A stretch of 64,000 nt of DNA from Siphonodentalium dalli (lineage: Eukaryota > Mollusca > Scaphopoda > Gadilida > Siphonodentaliidae): positions 277,631,426 through 277,695,425 of the forward strand of contig CP136063.1 in assembly GCA_032622095.1 (NCBI GenBank), read 5' to 3'. Positions within the stretch are counted from its first letter, which is position 1. Each line of letters opens with the position of its first letter. A program made the position numbers and the translations under genes. Below the pieces are notes generated by a model. The model was not told where the DNA came from, searched no databases, and worked only from the letters and a program-made list of their open reading frames with translations. Below, in pieces: positions 1-13,600 of this stretch.

Positions 1-1534
1 TGATATTATAATTACTATATTAAATGCCTGATAAGCATGTGTGATATTATAATTACTATATTAAATGCCTGATAAGCATGTGAGATATTATAATTACTAT
101 ATTAAATGCCTGATAAGCATGTGTGATATTATAATTACTATATTAAATGCCTGATAAGCATGTGTGATATTATAATTACTATATTAAATGCCTGATAAGC
201 ATGTGTGATATTATAATTACTATATTAAATGCCTGATAAGCATGTGTGATATTATAATTACTATATTAAATGCCTGATAAGCATGTGAGATATTATAATT
301 ACTATATTAAATGCCTGATAAGCATGTGTGATATTATAATTACTATATTAAATGCCTGATAAGCATGTGTGATATTATAATTACTATATTAAATGCCTGA
401 TAAGCATGTGAGATATTATAATTACTATATTAAATGCCTGATAAGCATGTGTGATATTATAATTACTATATTAAATGCCTGATAAGCATGTGTGATATTA
501 TAATTACTATATTAAATGCCTGATAAGCATGTGAGATATTATAATTACTATATTAAATGCCTGATAAGCATGTGAGATATTATAATTACTATATTAAATG
601 CCTGATAAGCATGTGAGATATTATAATTACTATATTAAATGCCTGATAAGCATGTGTGATATTATAATTACTATATTAAATGCCTGATAAGCATGTGAGA
701 TATTATAATTACTATATTAAATGCCTGATAAGCATGTGAGATATTATAATTACTATATTAAATGCCTGATAAGCATGTGTGATATTATAATTACTATATT
801 AAATGCCTGATAAGCATGTGTGATATTATAATTACTATATTAAATGCCTGATAAGCATGTGAGATATTATAATTACTATATTAAATGCCTGATAAGCATG
901 TGAGATATTATAATTACTATATTAAATGCCTGATAAGCATGTGAGATATTATAATTACTATATTAAATGCCTGATAAGCATGTGTGATATTATAATTACT
1001 ATATTAAATGCCTGATAAGCATGTGTGATATTATAATTACTATATTAAATGCCTGATAAGCATGTGTGATATTATAATTACTATATTAAATGCCTGATAA
1101 GCATGTGTGATATTATAATTACTATATTAAATGCCTGATAAGCATGTGTGATATTATAATTACTATATTAAATGCCTGATAAGCATGTGTGATATTATAA
1201 TTACTATATTAAATGCCTGATAAGCATGTGTGATATTATAATTACTATATTAAATGCCTGATAAGCATGTGTGATATTATAATTACTATATTAAATGCCT
1301 GATAAGCATGTGAGATATTATAATTACTATATTAAATGCCTGATAAGCATGTGAGATATTATAATTACTATATTAAATGCCTGATAAGCATGTGTGATAT
1401 TATAATTACTATATTAAATGCCTGTTAAGCATGTGTGATATTATAATTACTATATTAAATGCCTGATAAGCATGTGTGATATTATAATTACTATATTAAA
1501 TGCCTGATAAGCATGTGTGATATTATAATTACTA
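1..1534. repeat. 41-bp tandem satellite (about 37 copies)
   Basis: Near-identical 41-bp units (each contains attaaatgcctgataagcat) run from the window edge to the cbEGF29 donor. Two variants alternate irregularly, differing at one base (gtgTgatat or gtgAgatat), plus a single cctgTtaagc variant near 1424. On the minus strand each unit contains TAGTAATTATAATATC, the same bases that follow GT in the adjoining donor, so the array appears to have grown from the start of this intron. Confidence 0.97.
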
Positions 1535-1536
1535 AC

Positions 1537-1662
1537 CTTGACAGTCCCTTCCATCCAGTGTTTGGGCAAAGCCAGTCGGGCAATCACATGAGAAACTGCC
1601 AAGAGTATTGCGACAGCGTCCGTTACCGCAGAGACCAGCTATTGTTCTACACTCATCAACAT
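1537..1662 (-). CDS. FBN: Fibrillin exon: cbEGF29 (last in window)
   Basis: A 42-codon exon: [17 protein letters not shown], core [25 protein letters not shown]. Donor GTTAGTAATTATAAT, acceptor ATTCAG. The intron after its donor consists, from about base +3, of the 41-bp satellite that fills the window to position 1. Confidence 0.92.
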
Positions 1663-4600
1663 CTGAATCACGAAAATACATTACTATTATACGTCATCAT
1701 TTGATGCAGGCAATAAAGATATAACATTAACACTGATATCAATGCTAAAATTTTATGGCACCCCAATTGAAACCACTGTTTGCCCATCTAATCATAAATA
1801 ATTTTTAACCCTAACCCTAAGTTGCGAGTTTCAGCTTTTGGACTAAAATTTAAAAAATAAATCATATGAAATTTTGATAAATTTTTTCATTTTTACTTGA
1901 AAAAAGAATATTGATGGAATTCCTCCATAAATCATTTCCAAAATGTGTTGTTCTGTTCTGTGAGCAATTTGTTGGTTGCAGTTTATATGTGTGGTCTCTA
2001 GTTCGCTTCTCGTGTGCTTCCTTGAATAGACTGCTAATCTCAATATTGTACATCCCATGTGTTATCTTGCCTGTTTTGATTCGGTCTCCTTGGTGTCTGC
2101 AATATTTTAGGGACATGAGGCTTAATTTTACCAGTGTCCCTGTATGGTAGTTCACGTATTTTCGGGATTAGTCGAGATACTCTCTGCTGTAGGCTTTCCA
2201 TAGCTTTGGATTGTATCTTTGTGTTCATATTGTGCACACCATTAGCATACTCAAGTATCGGTCTGATTAATGTGCATATTAACGGAACCACAATGTCTTA
2301 TTCTAGGTAGATAAATGACCACTTAATTGTATATAGCACCCAATTGGCCTTCGAAACAACCTCTTTATGTCCGTGTCAAACACGAGCTTATATTTGTTTT
2401 AGTTTCAAGCCTTGAAATAGTGTGTCTGTCATTTGCAGAATGAGGTCCACAGAGGGTGAATTTAGTGATGCTACCCCGCATAGCAGGCTAGCATCACCAA
2501 ATTCACCCTCATTCTGCTTACACGTCAGCAGAATGAGGTCCCCAAAGGGTGAATTTGGTGATGCTAGCCGGCTATGTGGGGTAGCATCACTAAATTCACC
2601 CTCTGGGGACCTCATTCTGCAATGACAGACTATTTCAAGGCTTGTTTAGTTTCGGTTTTCTCAATGATCCTATATTTTGTATTTTTAATTTTGCCAAAGT
2701 TTCTAAAAAATGGCCAAAATAATTCAGAAATATCCTAAAATATGGACAAACAAACTTACCAGCCAGCTTGAACACTGACCACTATTATTTCAATAAAAAT
2801 GATTTGCAACCCATTCAAATTCAGCACAAATTCCATAGTTTCTATATGATAATATTCACTACGTGTATTTTGATGGAATGGTGGTGAGTTGTAAATGATA
2901 AGATGTTTTACATAATAAAGAAATCATTTCTACTACATGTATCTGCAATCTATAAAGTCATATTAAAGTGATATGGATGCTTTACATATCAGATCAGTCT
3001 CCATTATCTGTGATATAGAGAGCTTTAAATGATACTGGTGCTTTAGGCCAAATAAAAAAAACATGTCTGTTTCCGATAACATGGGGAAAATTTTCAAATT
3101 TTTTTTTTAGCAGCCATTTGAAGGCAATAAAATAGTGTGGTACACCCCCTTAACATGTATTAAAGAGTTTTTGATATCACACACATACTTAGTGAGGTAT
3201 GTAATTTTCCTTGAAGCAGGTGTACATGTATATCAGTTTACTTGTTCCAATAAAGTTTCAGAGACAACTTCCCATGTATATATGGCTACTTGAATGTGAT
3301 CCAGTATGAAGATCCAATGTATTATTAACGCCCCCGGTGTATACTGTTCTACAAATTTTAAAAGCTGTGGTCGCTGGGCATTTTATAAATAAATAATGGG
3401 TTTTTCCTGTTATTTTGGAATGCATTAAAGTTGTACTGTGACCCCGAGCCCGGTAAAAGCTGTAGTTGGAATTTCAATTTCGTTTATTGTCGTTGATTTT
3501 GGTTGGTGATAAGCTATGCCAATTATAAATAGAAGAAATGAAAAATATAATTTGTAAAATGCGTATGTCAATTGATACGTGTTGTCTGAGTGTAGTCTGA
3601 GACAGCCGAGTCAGCCACCGGTTCGTTAATTAGGTGAGATATTTGCGAAAGTCCCAGAATTCGCGGAGGTCCCCTAAAATGGTAGAAATATGTTGATTTT
3701 GATGAGGGAACGGGTGCGTATATCTCAATTGATACGTATTTTAAAGAGGTTAGTCGGATACAGCCGAGTCCACCATGGTTCGTTAATTGGCGCTGGTCGG
3801 TGTGACAATTTGCAGTAGGTCCCTATTTGCGGAGGTCCCCGAATTACCTGAGATCCCCTAAAATGGGATTAACAATTAACAGCAAGTTATTGCATATTCC
3901 TTGCAGTACATGTATGCACATCCGATGATCAGAAAAGCGTGTTTTCATGCACAAGCCTTGAAATAGGGTGTCTGTCATTTGCAGAATGAGGTCCCCAGAG
4001 GGTGAATTTAGTGATGCTACCCCCGCATAGCAGGCTAGCATCACCAAATTCACCCTCTGGGAACCTCATTCTGCGCTGAGGTGTAAGCAGAATGAGGTCC
4101 CCAGAGGGTGAATTTGGTGATGCTAGCCCACTATGCGGGGTAGCATCACTAAATTCACCCTCTGGGGACCTCATTCTGCAAATGACAGACACCCTATTTC
4201 AAGGCTTGTTCATGCAGTGTGAGTTGTTGCTATCATACCCGTATTTGCTACTTGGTCGGTAACATCAAAGAGCCTGCCGTAAATAGTTACACTGAGTTGA
4301 TTCGCATGACCCGCACGTGTTTGGTTGGTGACACAGTGACCCAGTTAGTGTGTCATTCATTCATAACAGACAGTTGTTTATTTAAAGTGGGTTAAATTCG
4401 GGTTTCTGCGAATGCTCAAGGATGCCCATGCATTTTATATTGCATAATGCTTTCTTCTGGTCAATGGTGACGGCAATTTCATCTCGGCATTATCGTCTAC
4501 CAACGATAATTTCCAGGGTTGATTACGGAATACGGACTGTCATTTTCCCGCCAAAATGCACGTGCTTTTCACTGCTAATTTTGTCGCGAACAGAGTTGTC

Positions 4601-7600
4601 TTTTAAGCATGGTTTGCGCCCAATTCCTCGAAGGAATTTAAGGGAGCTACCAGTATAATACATTGTAATTTTTAAAAATACACAGCCCACAAAAGACGGG
4701 GGGATTTCCGAAGTGACTCTCCATGGTATAGATTGATTTACGCCTCACTATTCACTGCGTAGCATGGCCGACCGGACTGTCTTATTTATATCTAGACTTA
4801 CACCGGCTTACATAATGATGCGTCAGTTGTGTATTGGGGAAAACAATAAATATTGACACACGAACATGTTACTATGGACTTCTGGAAAATATAAAAAAAA
4901 TTGAGGCCGGCAAGAAAATCTCAGCCAGGCCAGGTACAGGTGTAACACGTCATCTCCCCCCCCCCCCCAGGATATTTCCCCCCCCCACCCTGGATATCTC
5001 CCCCCCCCCCATGTACGACTAAAAAATAATTTCACTCATATGATATCGTTTGGTTCTGACATGGCCAGAAAAATATTTTTTGAGATTAAAAAAAAAAAAT
5101 GATTAATTTTTTTTTTATTTAAAAAAAAAAAGTGACAAAATTAGTTTTTTCACGAATTTGATTGTCTGAATTTTTTTTTTTTTAATTCTATTTTTTTCTT
5201 TTCTTTCTAACGTCCAGGCTTGGTTATTCCACACACCCCCCCCCCCCCCACCCCACACCTACATGACAAAAAAATCGTCTTATGGTTTTATCGCTTATTT
5301 TGCTTTATATAGTAATGAAACAGCGAGAAATTAGCTTCTCCAAGAGAAAGTTGTTTGAGTCAGGGTTTGGGGTGGGGGGGGGGGGGGGGGGAGATGTCCA
5401 GGTCAGGATATCCCCCCCCCCACCCAGCACCTACATGACAAATAAATCATTGTATGGATTTATTGCTTGTTTTGTTTTAAATAGTCATGAAACAGCGATT
5501 TAATAAAAAAAAAAAATTAATCTCAAAAAACATTTTTCTGGCCATTTCAGAACCAAACGATATCAAATGAGTGAAATTATTTTTTAGTCGTACATGGGGG
5601 GGAAGATATCCAGGGTGGGGGGGGGGGGGGGGGGGGAGATATCCAGGGGGGGACATATCCTGTTACACCGGAAACAGAGACGTTTTTTTTTTGGCCCTAC
5701 ATACCATGGCAGTCTCCATTATCTGTGATATAGAGATCTTTAAATGATACTGGTGCTTTACATACCGCGGCAGTCTCCATTATCTGTGAGTCTGAATCCC
5801 TGATGACAGTGACATTGGAATGATCCAGGATTGTTCTCACAAGTTCCATTTCTGCAAATTCCAGGTCGGTCTGTACACTCGTTGACATCTACAATCAGAA
5901 TGTAAACAACACTATATAGAGGATCTACAACGAGTCCCCGGTTTATAGCGGAATTTACAAAACGAGTCCAGTAAATTATGTCTGGACCAAGCTATAAACT
6001 GGGGACGAGTTGTAGATTCTATTTATTACATGATCCAAAACCTCGACAAAACATACATAAATCAACAAATGGGACGCGAAACTAACATCGACTTCTATAA
6101 TGCATGCGCCATGTTTGCCCACATAAAGAAACAGTCCCAGATAAATAACGACTCTTTGGCATATTTAACGGCGTATTTTAATGACATAACTTTTCAAACT
6201 CTTCGTCCATTATAGTTTGTTGGAAAAATATTGGAAGCCATAGTATTTTGAGACGTGGCGTACGAAATGTAAATAGACGACAAACCGGAAGTCAGCGGTC
6301 ACCTGGCACTATTTCCTGTTATTAAACGAACGTTTAATATCACAATTTATAGAATGGGTTTATTGAATGGAATAAGGGTAGGATCATGTAACAAATGTGA
6401 CCCGCCATATCAAATCCAGTCGTAAGTTTTTACCCTGTGCCAATGCATTCTCTTATATATGCGAGTCGACCATAGGTCGCCTCGCATATATAAGAGAATG
6501 CATTGGCCTAACAATTTTTTACAATTTTAATAATTTGTTCTTGTATTCTTTAACAATTTTATAATTTCACCCATACAGAGCCCCAGACAAACATGAGCAG
6601 ACGACACAACTCACCACCCAGGCCTCAAATTATGGTGCTGGTCATTTGCAGAATGAGGTCCCCATAGTGCGACTTTAGTGATGCTATAGTAATGCTCTAA
6701 TTAATAGACTCCATAACCACAGGAGAATTATGGGTAACTTTTCAGGATTTAGTCAGAAATATGGCTTGTTGCCATTCATCGGAAAGCTCTCCCCTGACTA
6801 AATATGGCTCTCCCCGAGAGCTTTCCGATGAATGGCAACAAGCCATATTTCTGACTAAATCCAGAAAAGTTACCCATAATTCTGCTGTGGTTAAGCAGTC
6901 GATTAATTAGGGCATTACTGTACCTCGCATGGTGGGCTAGTGTTGCCAATTCATCCTCTGGGAACATCATCCTACATGGATTTATCTGCTATGGGAGACC
7001 TAGACTCAGATTTAAGTTCCCAGGTGGTGAAGATGGTGATGTGCACCCATTGGGCACCTCGATTATGCATTGTGTCATCTCCCAATTTGGGGACATAGAG
7101 AAACTAAACTAAAAAACTTGTGAGGCCTAAGCTGAAACTTGTGAGGCCTAAGCAGAAACTTGTTAGGCCTAAGCAGAAAATTTGTGAGGCCTAAGCAGAA
7201 TGAAGTCAGCAGATAATGAATTTAGTGATGCTAGTCCACTCTGCAGGGTAGTGACACTAAATTCACCCTCTGGGAACGTCATTCTGCAAATTTCCAGTAC
7301 CGTATTTTGAGGACTGTCACCACCACTTGCTTGTATGATTCGGCAAATGGGGGGACCGAGCTCTACTAGCGAAAATATACCTTGTATCTCAGCAAACTGT
7401 ATGGTTATTCTATATATATAATGGAGTGATGACAGTTGAATTATAATGAGGCAGGTGTAAAAGTTTACCTTGACATGAGTCTCTGGATGCAGACAGCTTG
7501 TATCCTCGCTCACAGACACAATGGAAGCTACCGTCCAAATTATAACATCGCCCATGCTCACACATCGTCGCAAATTCTCGGCACTCATCAACATCTAAAA

Positions 7601-10600
7601 TGATTATATCAGAATAACAAATTTTAAGATATTTCTCAATAGAGTCAAAACGTAGAAGGCGAATGTCAGTTGATTGTCGAGTGATGAATTGATTTGTTTC
7701 ATGAAGGTTGTTCATCTACACATGCATTAACTCTTTCGATACTAAATACTCCTTGATGAGTAGTTTCCTTAACTGGTCAAGTGCTGGAAGCCCATATTTG
7801 GACCATCTGTAAGAGTGCTGGAAGCCCAGATCTGGGCTTTGGAGGCATCACTGTATTTTTTGTTTAGTTTCATCACTAAATCATGTTTGTCAAGGCTCAT
7901 AATCAAAACCTAATCCGACAACCAGGCTCATAACCTTAACCTAATCCGCCATCCAGTCTTATAACAATAAATCAATAAGACATCCAGGCTTGTATCCATA
8001 AACTAATCTGATAACCAGACTCCTAACCATATCCTAAATGTGACAACTAGGCCCCTAACCATAACCTTATCCGACAACCAGCCTTATAACCATATCCTAA
8101 ATGTGACAACTAGGCCCCTAACCATAACCTTATCCGACAACCAGCCTTATAACCATAACCCAATATCCCTTAACCCTTTACCCAACAAAACGGCCAAAAA
8201 CGCCCAAATAAAGCTTCAACAGCCTAAAATATCTTCGGTCTGTCTCAATAACACCATACAAATATGGATATCATTGGAACCGGCTCATTGACCACATTGT
8301 GATGGTTACAGTTATGCCCTGTGCCAATGCATTCTCATTTATATGCGAGTCGACCATAGGTCGCCTCGCATATATAAGAGAATGCATTGGCCTAAAAAAC
8401 ATTTTTTAACAATTTTTCTACATTCTTTGACAATTTTATCATTTTTAATATGTTAAGCCAATGCATTCTCTTATATATATGCGAGGCGACCTATGGTCGA
8501 CTCGCATATATAAGAGAATGCATTGGCACAGGGCCGTTCTGTTGGGTAAAGGGTTAAGAAATGTTCAGATAATTAGTTCAATAAAATGAACGAACATAAT
8601 ATTCCAACATTTCCACCAATGAATATGAATTCTTCTGCAATCTATTTATCTGACTGACGATGATTATTAAACATTAGATTTCATGTTTGGAGAAGGAACT
8701 ATTTTGCGCACCGGACTACGACTACGGACTAGGAGCGAGACAGGCGGATGGATACGGCCTGTTTTCTGCGAATCTCAGCCTGACAATATTACACTTTCCC
8801 CATACTGTTGATTCAGGGACTTATCAGGGGATTGGTGACGCGCTTGCATCGCTCACTATATACACCCTGCACCTCACCAGCATCTATCATATTTTATTAA
8901 TGTCAACTTTTCCTTTTGAATTTTTGTTTATTACGTTCTGTGATAGGAGTTGGCGTTGTGCTTGTATCACACACAATCTTGTTTTTTTTGTTTTTTTCTT
9001 ATCGTCCACCTTTATGTATTTCAACTTTTATAACTATATTGTGACAATTTTTAACTCTGTATTTGTTGGGAAAAAATAATGTTAAACTTTTAAAATTCAT
9101 GGATTTAAAAGTCCATCCGGAAACCATTGTCTATAAATTCACCTTATTATCCAATGGGCCGATATTTATCGGTATACAACAACAAAATATATTGGATCAA
9201 ACATACGAAAGCATATCTCACCTCTGCAGTTAACACCATCTCTGTCTAACTTGTATCCTCCAGGACAGGTACATTCCCAGCCTCCCGGCAAATTGACGCA
9301 TGAAGATATTCCATTACAACGATCCCTATCACGACACTCATTTATATCTGAAATATGAGTCATTCACAAATATAGTAAGCAGAAGCAAGCAGCATGATAA
9401 GCAGTAATATTGGTGCCATGACTTTACTTTAGTTAACCCTTTGAGTGCCAGGGGCCGATCTCATCGGCCCTAAACCTACAAAATAAGTCTGTTAAAGAAT
9501 ATAAGAATAAATTATTAAAATTGTAAAAAAAAAAAAAAAAAAAAAAACAATTGTTAGGCCAATGCATTCTCTTATATATGCGAGGCGACCTATGGTCGAT
9601 TCGCATATATAAGAGAATGCATTGGCACAGGATATATGGGTTGATACAAAAATCGACCTGGCACTCAAAGGGTTAACAAGTTCCAATTTCGTAATTACTA
9701 GTAAGAAAAATGTCGACTCTTTGTCATTTAGTTTGCAAATTTAGATTAAATTTTCATGTTAGTGACTAGGAAGTCGGTAAATGCGCATAAAGTTTCTATT
9801 GTAAAGGTTATTATTTCAACAAATTTCAAACAAACTTTCATGCGTAAACCCTCAAATTTCCATTTTTGTTTTAATTGTATTCCTCTTTAGGACACCAAGT
9901 TCACCCTCTAGAGACCTCATTCTGCTTAGGCCTCATCTATAGTCTCAAATTACCATTGTTTTTAGATACTTTCCCCTTTTGTTCAGTTTCTATATCCCCC
10001 AATTTGCAGAAGATAAATTGCAAAATCACGGTGACTATTAAATGGGTGAACATCAGCAACTTCAACTGGGGAACTTCAATCTGATCCCAGGTTTCCCATA
10101 GCAGTATCGACATAAGCAGAACAATATTCGCAGAAGGTGAATTTGCTGATGCTAGATAGCATAACTAAATTCACCCTCGGGAACCTCATTCTGCAAATAT
10201 CAGACACACTATATTCAGGCCTGATTATTTTACTTTGTGCACTATTCTAGAATTGCTTGTACAATAAAGCCCTAATTGATCGACTCCTTAACCACAGCAG
10301 AATTATGGGTAATATGGCTTGTTGCTCAGTGAGAGCTTTCCTATGAATGGCAACAAGCCATATTTCCGACTAAATCCTGAAAAGTTACCCATAATTCTGC
10401 TGTGGGTAAGGAGTCGATTATTTAACCCTTTACCCAACAGAGCGGCCCTGTGCCAATGCATTCTCTTATATATGCGAGTCGACCATAGGTCGCCTCGCAT
10501 ATATAAGAGAATGCATTGGCCTAACAATTTTTTACAATTTTAATAATTTTTTCTTGTATTCTTTAACAATTTTATAATTTCACCCATACAGAGCCCCAGA

Positions 10601-13600
10601 CAAACATGAGCAGACAACACTCTTCTATATGCTTCTATATATGTGTGGGGCTCCCTGCAGGGTAATGGATGTTTTTTATTTTATGTCCTAAAAATTGTAA
10701 GAAACATTTATTTAAAAAAAATTGTTAGGCCAATGCATTCTCTTGTATATGCGAGGCGACCTATGGTCGACTCGCATATATAAGAGAATGCATTGGCACA
10801 GGGTATTTTAGGCTGTTGAAGCTTTATTTGGGCGTTTTTGGCCGTTTTGTTGGGTAAAGGGTTAAGGCATTACTGTATCCTCAATCAGCCGATAGAATAG
10901 AAGATTATTGTATGAGTTGTGCTTCATCTGGTAGATCATGCAAAGCGAAAATCTCACTGCATAAGATTATCCATGCATTGCCATATTCAGTAATTCTAGT
11001 CAACGTTAACCCTTTACCCAACAGAAGGGCCCTGTGCCAATGCATTCTCTTATATATGCGAGTCGACCATAGGTCGCCTCGCATATATAAGAGAATGCAT
11101 TGGCTTAACACATTAAAAATTATAAAATTGTTAAAGAATGTAAGAAAAAATGGTAAAAAGTGTCTCGGGGAGAGATTTCTGATGAATGGCAACAAGCCAT
11201 ATTTCTGACTAAATCCTGAAAAGTTACCCATAATTCTCCTGTGGTTAAGGAGTCTATTAATTAGAGCATTACTATAGCATCACTAAAGTCGCACTATGGG
11301 GACCTCATTCTGCAAATGACCAGCACCATAATTTGAGGCCTGGGTGGTGAGTTGTGTCGTCTGCTCATGTTTGTCTGGGGCTCTGTATGGGTGAAATTAT
11401 AAAATTGTTAAAGAATACAAGAACAAATTATTAAAATTGTAAAAAATTGTTAGGCCAATGCATTCTCTTATATATGCGAGGCGACCTATGGTCGACTCGA
11501 ATATATAAGAGAATGCATTGGCACAGGGCATAACTGTAACTATCACAATGTGGTCAAGGAGCCGGTTCCAATGATATCCATATTTGTATGGTTCTATTGA
11601 GACAGACCGAAGATATTTTAGGCTGTTGAAGCTTTATTTGACTGGTTTTGGCCGGTTTGTTGGGTAAAGGGTTAATTTTGCATAACAAATTTTTGGCCCT
11701 GCATGAAATTTACGACCACGAATAGCAAGCTTGAATCTAGTGTGTCTGACAATTGCAGAATGAGGTCCAGAGAGGGTGAATTTAGTGATGCTTTCCCGGT
11801 AGGCAACAAGCCATATTTCCGACTAAATCCTGAAAAGTTACCCATAATTCTGCTGTGGATATGGAGTCGATTAATTAGGGTATTACTGTATACTGTCATC
11901 AAATGAAAGAACAAATCTATTCAAGAATCAAAGGATTAATCTTAGATACGTACCATCACATATAAGCAGCTCCTCGTTGTACACAAACCCGTCATGACAC
12001 TGACAGTCAAAGCTACCAACAGTGTTAATACAGTCACCGTTTTCACACAGACCAGGGATAGCAGTACACTCATCAAAATCTAAAAAAAGATTTAATAATT
12101 CAATAAATTTGGAATAAATCTTAAGAAATCTCCATTTGCAGTTGCAGAATCAATGTTCAGAAACGTTTGGAAAACTGTTTTAATGCACACCCAATGGCTT
12201 ATTTGGCGACGTCAAATTTAACAGAAAATGTCTTCGCTAAATTATGGGTATATAGTCTACATTAAGCACATGTTTGTTCAATTAAACACAACAATATCGA
12301 CTTAATGTTAGTATGTTACAAGCTGCAATCTTCAGAGTGTGCAATAAACATAGAACAACACAGTTGTGTGAACATGTTAACTTTATTGCACTCGTTTGTC
12401 GTGCCGCGAGGTAAAACTCGTTAACCAGTTCACACACTTGTGTCGTTCTATCTATTTATTGCAAAATATTTGTTTTCTAACAAAAAAAACATGAAATATT
12501 TTATGTTCTCAATGTTCCAATGTAATGTTATGCTTCAACCATGTAGCATTAAGTATGTAGTTCAGATTCTGGAAGACTAACTTTACAAATATATCTCCCA
12601 TACCTAAATAGTTTTATTATTCTCTATGCGAATTCCAATTAAAAAATACCTGAACTGGGTACTCACTTGATTCCTATTCAATCATTTGTAGGGATGTTCA
12701 ACTAACATGTTCAACTTAGAATCAGAATGGTTTGTTGGCAAAGCACAGTAATGCCCTAAGTAATCGACACCTTAACTACAGCAGAATAATGGGTAACTTT
12801 TCAGGTTTTAGTCGGAAATATGGCTTGTTGACATTCATCGGAAAGCTCTCACCGAGAGCTTTCCGATGAATGGCAACATGCCATATTTCCGACTAAATCC
12901 TGACAATTTTACCCATTATTCTGCTGTGGTTATGGAGTCGATTAATTAGGGCATTACTGTAGAGTGTTGTATATGATTGATTCAGTAGCAATACATAATA
13001 GAGATTATCAACATGGTGCCTAATATGTATGGGTCTACATGTATATTGTGTGTTATATCAAAATATATGTATATGATAATTTCAATGCTTCCCAAAGAAT
13101 ATATTGCAGTTAGGTACTACAGTATGGGATGGTGTAGAATTGAGAGCTGTCTTCTCGCCTATCCCATGTAATGTTTATTCATCAAATAGAGTGCGAAATA
13201 TTATAAACTCAAGCTGTGAGAATAAAGTTATCATGAAAAGGGGTGGTCAAGGGGAATCCAGCATACGATTTCATTGAAAGGGAATAAGTTCTCGGTTTAT
13301 AGTATAAATACTACAAAATCTGATGATGGGGGCGATTCCATTCATTATGCTCAGCTACTACGAGTAATGAAATTACAATGGGCAATGAATGGAATGATCG
13401 AGCGTAAATTCAACGTAAATACTCTGAGTTCCCTGGCTACACCTACGGCCGGGTGGTGTAATTTTAAGAATATTGTAAGTGACGTCACTTTCCGCGAAAA
13501 GATCGGTTGTCAACTGAGAAAGCACATGTAAAATATTTATGTAATGTATTAAGTTTTAGATACTTAGTGTCAAGGTTGTTCTAAAATTAGGTATTTTGCT

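Noticed and set aside
1-1534. CRISPR-like array
   Set aside because: Direct 41-bp units without spacers, in an animal intron: a satellite, not a CRISPR.
1807-1824. Telomere-like accctaaccctaa
   Set aside because: Only two units within a LINE-flanking intron; no longer array to suggest a chromosome end or fusion.
5697-5888. 63-codon frame [20 protein letters not shown]
   Set aside because: Out-of-frame reading of the cbEGF28 exon and its duplicated tail; the correct frame gives a six-cysteine cbEGF.
13274-13531. 85-codon plus-strand frame [20 protein letters not shown]
   Set aside because: Lies inside an inverted-repeat element (13327-13762) and uses its end sequence; no domain recognised.
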